A DNA stretch of 64,000 nt from Candidatus Heimdallarchaeota archaeon B3_Heim (GCA_003144275.1 NJBF01000023.1:1-64000), one strand, 5' to 3'; numbered from the stretch's first letter, positions 52,433-63,008 are shown. Program-made: numbers and translations. Notes: generated by a model not told the origin, from the letters alone.

Positions 52433-53743
52433 GTGGATATTATTACAGGTTTACTACTAACAGGCATTTTTTTTATTATATTAGTTTTAATTGCATCCGA
52501 AAAGTTTGACAAGGTATCTATAACTCTTGTAGGCGTTGTTGTTACAGTTATCGTTGCGAGTTCAGTAAATTTAATTCGAGAAATAAACATCGTATACCAA
52601 TGGCTTGATATCGAACTTATCATGACCATTGTGGGTGTTACGATAATAATGGAGATGTTGAAATCTTCAGGGTTGTTAGAAGTATTTATACTTTATATAT
52701 TAAGAAGTATTAGAGGTTCCTTCTATGTTCTTACCATGATATTATCTCTTTCCGTATTAGTGCTGAGTATGATGATTACCAATGTTTTAGCATTAATCAT
52801 TGTATCTTCTATCACAATTCTCATTGCTACTATTGCTGAATTTGATCCTAAACCTATATTGTTTCTGGAACTTGTTTATTCCAATCTTGCGGGCATGCTA
52901 ACTCCTATCGCTTCCTATACAGCAGCATATGTTTCATTAGAACAGAATTGGTCTTATTTAGACTTCCTCATTTTGAGTTTACCTTTTGTGGTCATAATGG
53001 TTTTACTAACAATCCCTGTCACCTATTATATGTTTAAAGACTCATTTATGGCAATGAAAGAAAAAGAGAAAACATTTGGAATTGAACTCCAACGTCTTCT
53101 CCATACAATTGATCCATGGAGTTTTGTTGATTCGCGTAAGGATTTCTATAAAGCAACTATCATTTTTATAATAGTTACAATATTTCTTGCGATTGGAACA
53201 TCAGTAGGATTCAGTGTAGATGTCATTTGTATTGGAGGGGGTGTTATTGTGTTGATCTTCTTTTCTGATCACGTAGATTCATTCATAAGAGCAGTTGACT
53301 GGCCAATGCTCTTTTTTTTAACGGGAATCTTCATTATGTCAGGACTTATTCAACTTACAGAAATACCTCTTCTTCTTGAAGAACCAGCACTTAAATTAAT
53401 TGAAATTTCTCCAGAAATTGGTATAGTGACTTTTTCAGGAATTCTCGGGGCACTAACAAGCATAATTGAAAACATTCCCCTTATATTTCTTTTACGTCCT
53501 GTAATAGACCTTCTTAGTAACAATACAGACCCTAGAATTGTATGGTGGACAATCCTTGCAGTAGTAAATATTACAGATTCAGTTATTCTTATTAGCAGTG
53601 TAAAAGGCATCTATATTATGGAGATGAGCCATAGAGAGGGAATTCCAATCACTTTCATGGAATATTTTCGATATGGTTTATCAATCACGGGGATACACTT
53701 GATTGCGATGGCACTTTATGTTTTTGTTTTATTTCTCCTCTAG
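52433..53743 (+). CDS. ArsB/NhaD/SLC13-superfamily ion transporter
   Basis: A 436-residue membrane protein with 11-12 spans, of the ion transporter superfamily that includes ArsB, NhaD and CitM. Landmarks are the amphipathic start with GVVVTVIV, the first half ending VLSMMITNVLALIIV, the conserved LFFLTGIFIMSGL after the central loop and SIIENIPLIFLL in the second half. Substrates range from arsenite to sodium and dicarboxylates and cannot be chosen here. The start is GTG 52433. The solenoid gene follows 55 bases after its stop and may be in the same transcript. Confidence 0.85.
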   Translation: MDIITGLLLTGIFFIILVLIASEKFDKVSITLVGVVVTVIVASSVNLIREINIVYQWLDIELIMTIVGVTIIMEMLKSSGLLEVFILYILRSIRGSFYVLTMILSLSVLVLSMMITNVLALIIVSSITILIATIAEFDPKPILFLELVYSNLAGMLTPIASYTAAYVSLEQNWSYLDFLILSLPFVVIMVLLTIPVTYYMFKDSFMAMKEKEKTFGIELQRLLHTIDPWSFVDSRKDFYKATIIFIIVTIFLAIGTSVGFSVDVICIGGGVIVLIFFSDHVDSFIRAVDWPMLFFLTGIFIMSGLIQLTEIPLLLEEPALKLIEISPEIGIVTFSGILGALTSIIENIPLIFLLRPVIDLLSNNTDPRIVWWTILAVVNITDSVILISSVKGIYIMEMSHREGIPITFMEYFRYGLSITGIHLIAMALYVFVLFLL

Positions 53744-53798
53744 AGCTGAGCTACCTTTATCAAATCCTTTCTTCCATGAGAGCGATTGGTGTTGTTCT

Positions 53799-56700
53799 AT
53801 GTCTGAAGTTCAAAAGGAATTAGAAAAAGCTCAAGCTTTTGAAACAACAGGAAATTTCGAAAAGGCTGCAAAATCGTATCTCCAAATTGCCAAAAGTATT
53901 CCAGACGGGCAAAGAAGTTTAAAACTCTATAATAAAGCATTTTTTTCATCTCAAAAAACGGGAAAAAACGCCTTGATGTTCGAGTATGCACGACTTTATT
54001 ATCAACAGCTTTTACAAGAAGAACAACATAAAGCTATCAAAGAACTTCTCCCTACTTTCCTGGATCTATCTGGTCGGATACGAGATAAAATTGACGAACT
54101 TAAAGTGGAAGGTAAACTAGAAGTTTTAACTTGGGCATTAGATTTATATCAGCTTGCTGGTAACCAAATAGGGGCATATGAGATTAGTCAAGATATAGGC
54201 GACACCTATTTTGTCTTTGGGAAACAATTGTTATCGTCTGGTCATCTCCTAGGAAAGGAAGAAAAATACAATAAGGGTGTTGAACTTTTTAATCAAGCTA
54301 TCGAGAGCTATCAGTTGATTTCACTTGATACAACAGTTATGGAGAAAATTCTTGTTGTTAAACTTGAAAAAATCAACCGTTTCATTGACATAAGTCGCCC
54401 AGCCGAAGCAATGGAAGATACTGCAAATCTAATGCGTTATTTTAAGACACTGAATGTTGATATTCGTCCCTATTCCCAAAAAGATCTTTCACTCAGAATT
54501 GCGGAATTATTAGCAACAAAAACCTTAGAAAAAGTTCAGAAACAAATTGATATTGCTCGAGTATTACAGAAAACTGCAAGTGCTGGTTTTATAGAAGCAG
54601 AAGAGCCAGGAAGGGTGGCTCCCTTTCTATGGTCGCTTGCTCAAATTTTTGATAAAAACAATAAGATAGAAGACTTTGATACCACAAGTAATGAGGCATT
54701 TAATGCGGCCATTAAAAATGGTAACCAAGACATTGCAGAAAGTATTCTAACCTATTTGTTTGACCAGGGAAAATCGATTTGTGAAAATACTATCAATTCA
54801 CGGATGTTATTAGTAAAAAAGGGGTCGGTTGAATTTCGAAATAATAAGGGTGTCCAATACTTACTCCAACGAATCAAATTAGCGAAAACAACTGACGATG
54901 AAATCGTAAATCAAACTACTGAATATTTGTTCAATTATGGTCAAACGATGTTTGATAAAAAACTTCGGGTACGTTCTCTTCCATATTTTGAATATTGCGC
55001 GCGTACATGGTGGGATTTACATCAGGATACTGGACGAGCGAGAGAAATCACTACTTTTTTACAAAGCAATTTTGGTGATTTACTAAGTGAAGGAAAGCTT
55101 GATGATGCTGCAACCCAATTAATATCGATCGTTGATTTATTCACGTACTTTGGAGATACAGAAATGGCTGGAGATACAGCTTTTTCTTTTGCTCAAACTC
55201 TTGGTCAAGAAGGAAAAATATCTTATGAGTATGACTTTCTAGAACGATCTTATGCGAATTTTGAGAAATTAAAAGCAACAGAGAAATTGCAATCATTGAT
55301 TGATTATCTTATTGAACGTTCTGATCCCTTATTCTCTCATGATGAGAATATGAAAGACAATCTTCAGAATTTTCTCGAATTGATAAGCAAAACTGGAGCT
55401 GCAATCTCAATTGAAAGGCAGGGAGAAGTATTAGCTACAACAACATATAAATTGATTAACAGTAGCTTGATGGATCTTGCATCAAAGTACGTAGAAGAAA
55501 CGTTTGCAATATACAGTTCTTACGATAAGGAACTAGCAGCAGATTTCTATTTCAAAATTGGTACAATGTTAATAGAGAATAATCAAGAGTTAGCGATTGA
55601 AATTATTTCAAAATCGACCCAATTAGCCGCGGATGAATCAGAGCTTGAACAAATTGTTCTTAGAAATCTTCAATATTTAATGGATCAAGCTCTGGCCTCA
55701 CCTTTACTAAGAACTAAGCTGCTAATTATTAACCAGCTGGAAAGCATTTCTTCTCTTGTTCATAAAAGTGCAATTTTCAATACATTCCTCTTTCCATTCG
55801 TTCAGAACTTAGCAGAAAAAGCTATGGAACCGGAATATTTATCAGAAACGAATAGATATCTAATGAAAACCTTTACAACATATTTTGAGGAAGATAATTC
55901 ACATCCACACTTGGAAGAGATTATTGAGTGGACTAACAAGTTTATTTTAAGCTTGGATCAACCTCATCTACTTACTGAGATGATTCTCTTAAGTCTGAAT
56001 TTCCACGAAAAAACCAATAAACCAGATCAATTTATCACTTTTATTTGGCCTATTATGGAGAAACTGTCATCAGAGAAGGAAGACTTCCAGAAAGCAATCA
56101 CAATTTATAGACAAACATTTTCCTTCTTGAAACGTCTTAATGCTGAAAATGAAGAATTCACAGATAAAGTCGTATCCTTACTTGATCGCGATCAGAAATC
56201 AAGAATTCATGATGAGCAATTTGAAGAAGCTTGGGCTATTCTTCAAGCTCTATTTCAAATTCTCACGGAAACAGATATGAAAACTCAAGCTGTGCGATTA
56301 TATAAGGATAATGCAGTTCTATTTGCCCCTCTTCGATTAGATCTCGCCTTAACAATGTGGGCTCAGGCCAGTGACGAAGCCAAATGTCTTGAAAATTCAA
56401 GGGAAGTAATTGGTGGAATTTGTTCAGATATAAAAGAACATGGATTAACGGTCTACAAAGAACAGCAAAATCTACCTGCTGTACTTCAACTCTATAATCA
56501 GATCATAGAATTAAATTTAGCCATTGAAAATCTAGTAGGTGTTACGGATAATAGTATTGAGCGTTCAAAATATCTCCTAATGACGGGAGACTTCACATCG
56601 TTATTAGAATGGGGAGAAAAAAGTCTTCGATTGAGTATTGAGAAGAAACTAATAGATCTTCTTGTGGAAATCACAAATATGTTTTATTCTGCAGGAAGGA

Positions 56701-57269
56701 GCTTACTTGAGGAAGATCCAGAAGTAGCCATTACCCTGATTAATACCGCATCAAAGAACTTAAAAGCTTTTGGGGAGAAGGGAATAAACATATATTCTAC
56801 TAAAATTGCCGAAATTTATGAAGAATTGTATAGATCACCCATTGGCAATCAATTAGCAATATCGGAAAGAGAAAATCTGCTAAGACATTTTAAGGAGAAT
56901 AATCAGAAGCAAGAAGAGGCAAAATTTCTTTTAACCTCCGCAAAAATAGCATTTACAGAAAATAATGTCAGTGATGGAATCGATCAAATTTACAAATCAA
57001 CAACACTATTTCAAGATCTAGAAGATAAGAATGGCCTATCCGAAATAGTTACTTTTTGTTTAAGAACTGCTTCACGATTTCAAGTAGGATCTCCAGAATA
57101 TAATTCGTTGTCACAACATGCTACGGCAATTCAGGATGGAGGAATTACTCTGTCTGATGAACAAACACAAGAAGCTTTTGGAGATTTATATGATGGAATC
57201 CTAGATGATATGACCACGTTATTTGATCCAAAAGAAAAGAGAAAACGGATGAAACAGAAAAAGAAATGA
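53799..57269 (+). CDS. Giant TPR/SNAP-like helical-repeat protein
   Basis: A 1156-residue cytoplasmic alpha-solenoid with no signal or span. Helix-turn-helix repeats of 35-40 residues run the whole length. The first, EKAQAFETTGNFEKAAKSYL, is a canonical TPR and looks like the start of SNAP-type proteins; later ones are diverged (for example TLINTASKNLKAFGEKGI). The C-terminus is basic (PKEKRKRMKQKKK). Such scaffolds bind other proteins; Asgard genomes carry many. The frame is open from 53703 inside the transporter gene, but ATG 53799 with the MSEVQKELEK start fits the repeat and lies beyond the upstream stop. Confidence 0.78.
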   Translation: MSEVQKELEKAQAFETTGNFEKAAKSYLQIAKSIPDGQRSLKLYNKAFFSSQKTGKNALMFEYARLYYQQLLQEEQHKAIKELLPTFLDLSGRIRDKIDELKVEGKLEVLTWALDLYQLAGNQIGAYEISQDIGDTYFVFGKQLLSSGHLLGKEEKYNKGVELFNQAIESYQLISLDTTVMEKILVVKLEKINRFIDISRPAEAMEDTANLMRYFKTLNVDIRPYSQKDLSLRIAELLATKTLEKVQKQIDIARVLQKTASAGFIEAEEPGRVAPFLWSLAQIFDKNNKIEDFDTTSNEAFNAAIKNGNQDIAESILTYLFDQGKSICENTINSRMLLVKKGSVEFRNNKGVQYLLQRIKLAKTTDDEIVNQTTEYLFNYGQTMFDKKLRVRSLPYFEYCARTWWDLHQDTGRAREITTFLQSNFGDLLSEGKLDDAATQLISIVDLFTYFGDTEMAGDTAFSFAQTLGQEGKISYEYDFLERSYANFEKLKATEKLQSLIDYLIERSDPLFSHDENMKDNLQNFLELISKTGAAISIERQGEVLATTTYKLINSSLMDLASKYVEETFAIYSSYDKELAADFYFKIGTMLIENNQELAIEIISKSTQLAADESELEQIVLRNLQYLMDQALASPLLRTKLLIINQLESISSLVHKSAIFNTFLFPFVQNLAEKAMEPEYLSETNRYLMKTFTTYFEEDNSHPHLEEIIEWTNKFILSLDQPHLLTEMILLSLNFHEKTNKPDQFITFIWPIMEKLSSEKEDFQKAITIYRQTFSFLKRLNAENEEFTDKVVSLLDRDQKSRIHDEQFEEAWAILQALFQILTETDMKTQAVRLYKDNAVLFAPLRLDLALTMWAQASDEAKCLENSREVIGGICSDIKEHGLTVYKEQQNLPAVLQLYNQIIELNLAIENLVGVTDNSIERSKYLLMTGDFTSLLEWGEKSLRLSIEKKLIDLLVEITNMFYSAGRSLLEEDPEVAITLINTASKNLKAFGEKGINIYSTKIAEIYEELYRSPIGNQLAISERENLLRHFKENNQKQEEAKFLLTSAKIAFTENNVSDGIDQIYKSTTLFQDLEDKNGLSEIVTFCLRTASRFQVGSPEYNSLSQHATAIQDGGITLSDEQTQEAFGDLYDGILDDMTTLFDPKEKRKRMKQKKK

Positions 57270-57374
57270 GAGATGACATAGTCTCTGGATTATGAAAAAG
57301 AAGGGAGGGGCCTTATAGGTAATCCTTTGGAAGAGTAATTATTCTGTATTAAAAATCACGGATTGATTACAATT

Positions 57375-57932
57375 ATGCTTGACTCTTTAATTCGATCACG
57401 AAGAGCGTTCAGGGCTCTTCAACCAGTGGAAATTTCCCCTGAAGAAGTAAAAAATATTGCTGAACTTGTTTCATTAAGTCCAAGCTGCATGAATAACCAA
57501 CCTTGGCGTTACATCTTTGTTCAAGATCCAGATACTCTCCAAACACTTTTTACTGCCTTAAGTCGAGGGAATGCATGGGCAAAAAATGCATCAATGATTG
57601 TAGCTGTACATTCAGAAGCAAGCTTAGACTGTCAGATTTCAGAACGTGATCCTTACTTTTTATTTGATACAGGTATGGCAACAGCCTATCTAATCTTATT
57701 ACTTACAGAAATGGGGTTGGTAGCACATCCTATAGCAGGTTATGATCTGGAAAAATCGAAAGAAATTCTCAAAATTCCCAAGGATAAGTCACTAATCACC
57801 TTAATTGTTGTAGGTAAGCATACTTCTGTTTTTCCTGAAGAAATGAGTGAAAAACAACGTGCAAGCGAACCACAGAGACCTAAGCGAAAATCTGTTGAAG
57901 AATTTATTTCCTTTAACCAATATTCTGAATAA
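57375..57932 (+). CDS. Nitroreductase-family FMN protein
   Basis: A 185-residue FMN-binding reductase. It starts with SLIRSRRAFRAL, then SLSPSCMNNQPWRYIFV, the FMN phosphate site (S-x-x-N-x-Q-P-W-R). The middle has DTGMATAYLILLLTEMGLVAHP and the end has VVGKHT. Members reduce nitro groups, quinones or flavins with NAD(P)H; the true substrate is unknown. ATG 57375 is preferred to the TTG at 57363. It stands alone. Confidence 0.87.
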   Translation: MLDSLIRSRRAFRALQPVEISPEEVKNIAELVSLSPSCMNNQPWRYIFVQDPDTLQTLFTALSRGNAWAKNASMIVAVHSEASLDCQISERDPYFLFDTGMATAYLILLLTEMGLVAHPIAGYDLEKSKEILKIPKDKSLITLIVVGKHTSVFPEEMSEKQRASEPQRPKRKSVEEFISFNQYSE

Positions 57933-57960
57933 CCGACTGGTAGTCTACATGCTTGGAAAT

Positions 57961-58530
57961 TTATGCAGATATCAATAGTTCTGGTTCTTCTTCTTCACGA
58001 AGTGGAAAAACATAGTGAATAGTAGAATGGTTCAAGGATAGATCATGTTCGACAAACCCACAGGCACGAAAACCTTGTTTTAGTAGAAAAGTGTGAACAT
58101 TAACCAGCTGTTCATCTGCAAACCCGCGTAAAATAGTGTACTGAGTATTCTTTTTAGCAAACCGCTTAATATGCTCCATTAATTGCTTCCCATAGCCTAG
58201 TCCTCGATACTGCTTCCCAATGATCAAAGATAATATGAAAATTCCCCGACTAAAGAAATCAATAACTGCATATCCTACGATGGATTCACTGGATTCTTGT
58301 TGCTCTGGACTATCTTCTTGCTCTTCTTTTTCCTCAGGAGCTGGTTTGGCAATACATGCAATAAAGACTTTTCCCTTTTCAGGTACTTGCACGTAAAAAT
58401 TAATGCGACCTTTCTCACTTTTGAGAACTGTGGAGCCATGTACGGTATAAATATCTGATTCTAGTAAAGCTAACTTTACAGATGGCCAATCTCCCTCCTG
58501 ATAATCCCGAACAGTAATTTTTTCACTCAT
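57961..58530 (-). CDS. GNAT-family N-acetyltransferase
   Basis: About 189 residues with a GNAT fold: ITVRDYQEGDW at the start, then the acetyl-CoA loop IIGKQYRGLGYGKQLMEHIKRFA and the end strand FLLKQGFRACGF. An acidic insert (about 75-95, EEKEEQEDSPEQQESSE) interrupts the sheet before beta 4, and the substrate is unknown. ATG 58530 has a GGAG seven bases upstream; the frame is open from 58554. Single gene. Confidence 0.85.
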   Translation of the reverse strand: MSEKITVRDYQEGDWPSVKLALLESDIYTVHGSTVLKSEKGRINFYVQVPEKGKVFIACIAKPAPEEKEEQEDSPEQQESSESIVGYAVIDFFSRGIFILSLIIGKQYRGLGYGKQLMEHIKRFAKKNTQYTILRGFADEQLVNVHTFLLKQGFRACGFVEHDLSLNHSTIHYVFPLREEEEPELLISA

Positions 58531-58627
58531 TGATACTCCCGCTTTTTCATTCATTATGACCTATAAAACTATTCGTAGAAATAATATAAAGAAAAAGAGG
58601 AAGAAATGATGAATATTATTCAAGTAG

Positions 58628-59026
58628 CTAAATTTTATCCCAAGCAGCAGATACTCGTTCACCAGTTTTCTTGATAACGGGTGCCATAGCCTCGTGAGAA
58701 GTAAATCCTAATTCAGCTGCTATCTTCATAATTGACACATGTGCCACTTTAATTTCTGAATCTTCTTCATAAACAACAAAGCTACAGGGAAATAAAGTTC
58801 CAACATCTTTGTGTACATCCAAAGCAGCCTTTGCTAGATCGGCACCACATGCCATGATGCTAGTATATCGAGGATAGTCTTTAACACCCAATTTTTTTTC
58901 GATAACCTGATCAATTGCTTTAGTTAATAATACAGTAAAGCCTTCACTAGCTACAATAGTTTGTACATGTTCCACAGTCTCATCAAAGGACATATTTGTA
59001 ATTGTTTTACGTAAGATTTCCACCAT
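58628..59026 (-). CDS. DUF302-family protein
   Basis: A 132-residue alpha/beta protein. The pattern SFDETVEHVQTIVASEGFTVL, the middle ...YTSIMACGADLAKAALD and LFPCSFVVYEED place it in DUF302, a fold related to a TBP-like dimer. Two Cys (in MACG and FPCS) are kept as in other members. Function of the family is unclear. It has no close partner gene. Confidence 0.82.
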   Translation of the reverse strand: MVEILRKTITNMSFDETVEHVQTIVASEGFTVLLTKAIDQVIEKKLGVKDYPRYTSIMACGADLAKAALDVHKDVGTLFPCSFVVYEEDSEIKVAHVSIMKIAAELGFTSHEAMAPVIKKTGERVSAAWDKI

Positions 59027-59161
59027 AAAAACTCACTAAACGGTGTGATTTAATGAATCTTTTAGTATTTATCTCTGCTAAAATCGTTTGAAATGGTTCC
59101 GTATTTTTTTTTTCTGATTAAACCAATATTTGCTCACGATTAATAATGGAATCTCCATTCA

Positions 59162-61132
59162 TTAGGTGAGATCTGAACGGATTTTTTCGTAAAAATCCAA
59201 TGCTTCTGGATTAGAAAGAGCTTCCCGATTCGTAACAGGTCTACCATGAATAATATTGGTAACTGCCATTTCAACTTTTTTCAAACTGAAAGTATAGGGA
59301 ATATCAGGTGTTTCAAGGATAAGAGAAGGTACATGTCTAGGAGATGCTTTTGAGCGTAATTCTTTCTTTATTTTTGACTTTAATTCATTAGTAAGAACAG
59401 ATTTAGGCGCCAATTTGACGAAAAGTATGATTCTCTGATCATTCTTCCATTTTTGGCCAATCGTAAGACTATCTGCAACTTCAGGTAGTGCTTCCACAAT
59501 ATTATATATCTCTGATGTACCGATACGAACCCCTGATGGTTTTAACACTGCATCTGAGCGTCCAAGAACAGTCATTCCACCTGTATCACTGTGAATAATA
59601 ATATAATCTCCATGTCTCCAAACTTTTCTTTCAAGCGTATCAAAAAAATTGAAATAGGCATTTTTATATCGCCTATTATCTGGATCATCCCAAAAATAGA
59701 GAGGCATACTTGGAGATGGGGTTTCACAGACAAGTTCAGCCTGTTGATCTCGTACGGGATTACCACCTTCATCATACGCTTCAATACTCATCCCTAAAGC
59801 ACTTGCTTGAAGTTGACCAGCGTAAACAGGAAGAATAGGGCAACCACCAGCAAAAATAGCATTCAGATCAGAGCCTCCTGTAATAGAGTTAAAATGCAAA
59901 TCTGCTTTTATTGCTGAATACATCCATTCGTTAACCTCCGCTGAAATAGGAGATGCGGTCTGAGAAATAACTCTTAGAGACGAAAGATCATGATCTTTAC
60001 CTGGTTCGGCTCGTATTCCATGTAGATAATGCAGATAACTTGCTGATGTACCAAAAATCGATATTTTTTCTTCTTCAATTATTTTCCACATAGCTCTCCA
60101 ATCAGGAAAGAGAGGATTCCCATCATAGAGAAGAATTGTGGCTCCTACTGCCAACGACGATGTAAGCCAATTCCACATCATCCATGAGGGAGAAGTTATG
60201 TAATTTATACGATCACTCCTTTTCAGATCTGTGTGTAAAATTAAATCTCTCAATTGTGTTAAGAGAACACCACCTGCACCTTGAACCATAGACTTTGGCT
60301 TACCTGTTGTACCTGAACTAAACATGACATATCCAGGATGATTAAATTCTACCTGCTCAAATTGTATTTCAGCATTAGCTATTGGGGAAGAAAATTCTTC
60401 CATAGTAACAGCTTTGGGGATTGTAGAGATATCTAAATTTCTCTTTTTTGTATATGGTGTAACTATTACCTTTTCAACTGAATTTAAACCCTCTACCACT
60501 TTTCTTACATTGGGTAGTAAATTAATTGATACCCCTTTGTAGAAATAACCATCAGATACGAACAGTACTTTCGGTTTAATCTGGCCTAGTCGATCAAGTA
60601 CAGCATCTGAACCTAATTCCCCACCCGTAGATGCCCAGGTTGCTCCTAAACTAGTTGCAGCTAACATTGCAATGGTAGTTTCTATCAAATTAGGCTGGTA
60701 TGCAGCTACAAAATCTCCTTTTCTTACGCCCATTTTCCGCAATGAAGTTGAAAGCTGAGCTACTTTTAGATTAAGTTCAGAATATGTCATTACTTCACGA
60801 TATTTGGTTTCTCCACGAAATATGAATGCATATTGATCATCTTTATACCTTAACAAATTTTCAGCAAAGTTTAGTCTCGCTCCTGGAAACCATTCGTTAC
60901 CAATGAATTGATCTAGATTTTCCCCAACTTTGGTGTACTTACGTGAGGAAATTATCCCTGTAAAGTCCCACAAAGTCGCCCAAAAATCCATCATATTATT
61001 TGTTGACCATTCATGCAGTTGTGAATAATTTGATAACTGTAAATTATACTTTTTGTTTACATTTTTCATGAAACGAGTCATATTTGAGTTTTCAATTTGC
61101 CTTGCTGATGGTTTCCATAACAGTTTTGCCAA
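59162..61132 (-). CDS. aacS: Acetoacetyl-CoA synthetase (acetoacetate-CoA ligase)
   Basis: A 656-residue AMP-forming acyl-CoA synthetase. It starts LLWKPSARQIENSNMTRFM as in AacS, has PGARLNFAENLLR, the nucleotide loop FSSGTTGKPKSMVQ, the SPSWMMWNWLTSSLAVGAT stretch, SITGGSDLNAIF, and RSDAVLKPSGVRIGTSEIY near the hinge, ending with SLKKVEMAVT (C-terminal Lys). The AacS-specific N-terminal and mid motifs distinguish it from acetyl-CoA synthetase. It would convert acetoacetate plus ATP and CoA to acetoacetyl-CoA, feeding ketone bodies into acyl-CoA pools or mevalonate. Single gene. Confidence 0.9.
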   Translation of the reverse strand: MAKLLWKPSARQIENSNMTRFMKNVNKKYNLQLSNYSQLHEWSTNNMMDFWATLWDFTGIISSRKYTKVGENLDQFIGNEWFPGARLNFAENLLRYKDDQYAFIFRGETKYREVMTYSELNLKVAQLSTSLRKMGVRKGDFVAAYQPNLIETTIAMLAATSLGATWASTGGELGSDAVLDRLGQIKPKVLFVSDGYFYKGVSINLLPNVRKVVEGLNSVEKVIVTPYTKKRNLDISTIPKAVTMEEFSSPIANAEIQFEQVEFNHPGYVMFSSGTTGKPKSMVQGAGGVLLTQLRDLILHTDLKRSDRINYITSPSWMMWNWLTSSLAVGATILLYDGNPLFPDWRAMWKIIEEEKISIFGTSASYLHYLHGIRAEPGKDHDLSSLRVISQTASPISAEVNEWMYSAIKADLHFNSITGGSDLNAIFAGGCPILPVYAGQLQASALGMSIEAYDEGGNPVRDQQAELVCETPSPSMPLYFWDDPDNRRYKNAYFNFFDTLERKVWRHGDYIIIHSDTGGMTVLGRSDAVLKPSGVRIGTSEIYNIVEALPEVADSLTIGQKWKNDQRIILFVKLAPKSVLTNELKSKIKKELRSKASPRHVPSLILETPDIPYTFSLKKVEMAVTNIIHGRPVTNREALSNPEALDFYEKIRSDLT

Positions 61133-61226
61133 TGAAAGTGACTCCTACAGATTTAGATTACCCAACCAGATATATTAAATTTCTTGATAGTATTTTCTTC
61201 TCTATTTGTATCGTAGGTCCCAGCAT

Positions 61227-63008
61227 TTAAACGGGTAGTAATGAAGTTAGAATCCAAACGAATAACAAACTATTGAATACAGCTCCAGGTACGATAGAGT
61301 TACTTAGATGATACCAGAACCATGAAATCAATGATCCAGCAATGATAAATAAGCCCAATACCCAATAAAATTGTATGGATAGCGTGATTAATCCACCTGG
61401 TAACAAGTTAATATCAAAAACTATCCGTGGGATGTAAATACAACCAACTACGAGAAGAAATGGCCAAACTTTCGCTACAAGTAATCGACCGATTTGTGTA
61501 AGATCTTCTCGGAAGGCAGATCCATTGTTTGGTGTAGTAAGATCCGCGTGAAATAGTAACCCATCAATAAGGAAATAAATCAGGAATAAGGGCAAGAGAA
61601 TTACAAAACTCACAATTCTAGGAAAAATCAGCAAGTTTGAGAAGAAAGCGATGATAAATCCCAACTGGATTGAGAAAAAATTGTTTAAAATAAACATAAT
61701 CCCATAAAGGCTTGCGATAATACCACAAACAAGACCAACACCTCTTTTCACCCACCATACTCTTCTATCCTTCTTCAAAACTTCCCTAAGAGAATGGTTC
61801 ATTTCAAAATAGGAAGAAAATAAGTATATAATAGCAAACAGAATAGAGTTGATCATAAGAAACCATAATGCAATAGAAGGCGCGAATGTCATCGGGGGAA
61901 CAGGAATAAATGTTCCTATCAGCATTACTGGAAAATATAGCACGATCACCAAGGATCCCCAAACTAGACCTGTCTTTTTGAGAGAGGGTTTCTCAAAATC
62001 TAATTTATGTGAGGACTTTTCCTCTTCAAAAGCATTAGTGTGATAGATCAACGATGCAATCGAAAGAAAGAGACAAATGATTGAGATGAGAGTAATAAGC
62101 GAGGTAACATCCCGAAGAGGGAAAATTAAATTGCTATGAGGGATAAAATATTCATCCACGTAACCGTCTACTTTGAGAGCCGTTTGCATCCATTGTATTG
62201 TTTCAGTTACAATAAGCGGATCGATTGGTTCAAGAATATGGATAGTACTGGAAATAACTAATCGCCGGGCATCCTGTCTTTCTGGTTGAAAACTTCCATA
62301 AAAGGCATGATTTGGCACAACAGGATTAGTAGTCCCAAATAATTCCATTAAATCTGTTGTCAGAAGATTAACATCAGTAAAAAATTCATCATACTTACCT
62401 ACAGCCACTAGTAAGTTTTTTGGAAAGGTAGAGTTGTATTTTCCGCTATTTGTTCCATTAACACTAAGATCGGGAACTCCTCCAATCAACACTGTTGCAG
62501 AAATATTTCCATGCTTAAGGGCTGTAGCCCATGCTGCCCACGCTCCCATACTATGTCCTACAATACCGATTGAACTGGTGTCAGCATAAGATAAAGTATC
62601 AAGATACTCAATAGCAGATATTATACCAAGAGAAGAGTCATCTTTTGAAGGCTCTGAATTCCCATGACCAGCTAGATCTAGTGCAAGCGCAATAAAACCA
62701 CGACGGCCTAACTCAAGAGCCATACCGCTCATAGTATGCTTGGAATTTGAGATGCCATGGGCGCAAATAACAGTAGGAAGAGGGTTATCTCCAGAAGCCT
62801 CTATGGGTTTATATAGCAACCCCGTTAGATACGAATTCTCATTAGAAATCTTGATTAATGAAACATCGACCAATCCATAGTTCGTATTAAGCAAAAAGAT
62901 CGAAATAAGCCCTGATCCACTGAAAACCAGCAAAATGCTCAATATTAGATAAGATGATTGCTTTTTTTTCTGTTCAGGCACGATAAACCCTTCTGTATCC
63001 ACTATCAA
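61227..63008 (-). CDS. Alpha/beta hydrolase fused to a multi-span membrane domain
   Basis: A 593-residue protein. One span (about 20-42) is followed by an outside alpha/beta hydrolase (50-270): oxyanion region ICAHGISNS, then the nucleophile elbow IVGHSMG (Ser153), and a His near the end of the fold. A C-terminal domain with about nine spans (305-590) follows. It would be an ester or amide hydrolase held at the outer membrane face. The membrane domain may transport or bind its product (inference). Start is TTG 63008; GTG 63002 is possible. Single gene. Confidence 0.76.
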   Translation of the reverse strand: MIVDTEGFIVPEQKKKQSSYLILSILLVFSGSGLISIFLLNTNYGLVDVSLIKISNENSYLTGLLYKPIEASGDNPLPTVICAHGISNSKHTMSGMALELGRRGFIALALDLAGHGNSEPSKDDSSLGIISAIEYLDTLSYADTSSIGIVGHSMGAWAAWATALKHGNISATVLIGGVPDLSVNGTNSGKYNSTFPKNLLVAVGKYDEFFTDVNLLTTDLMELFGTTNPVVPNHAFYGSFQPERQDARRLVISSTIHILEPIDPLIVTETIQWMQTALKVDGYVDEYFIPHSNLIFPLRDVTSLITLISIICLFLSIASLIYHTNAFEEEKSSHKLDFEKPSLKKTGLVWGSLVIVLYFPVMLIGTFIPVPPMTFAPSIALWFLMINSILFAIIYLFSSYFEMNHSLREVLKKDRRVWWVKRGVGLVCGIIASLYGIMFILNNFFSIQLGFIIAFFSNLLIFPRIVSFVILLPLFLIYFLIDGLLFHADLTTPNNGSAFREDLTQIGRLLVAKVWPFLLVVGCIYIPRIVFDINLLPGGLITLSIQFYWVLGLFIIAGSLISWFWYHLSNSIVPGAVFNSLLFVWILTSLLPV

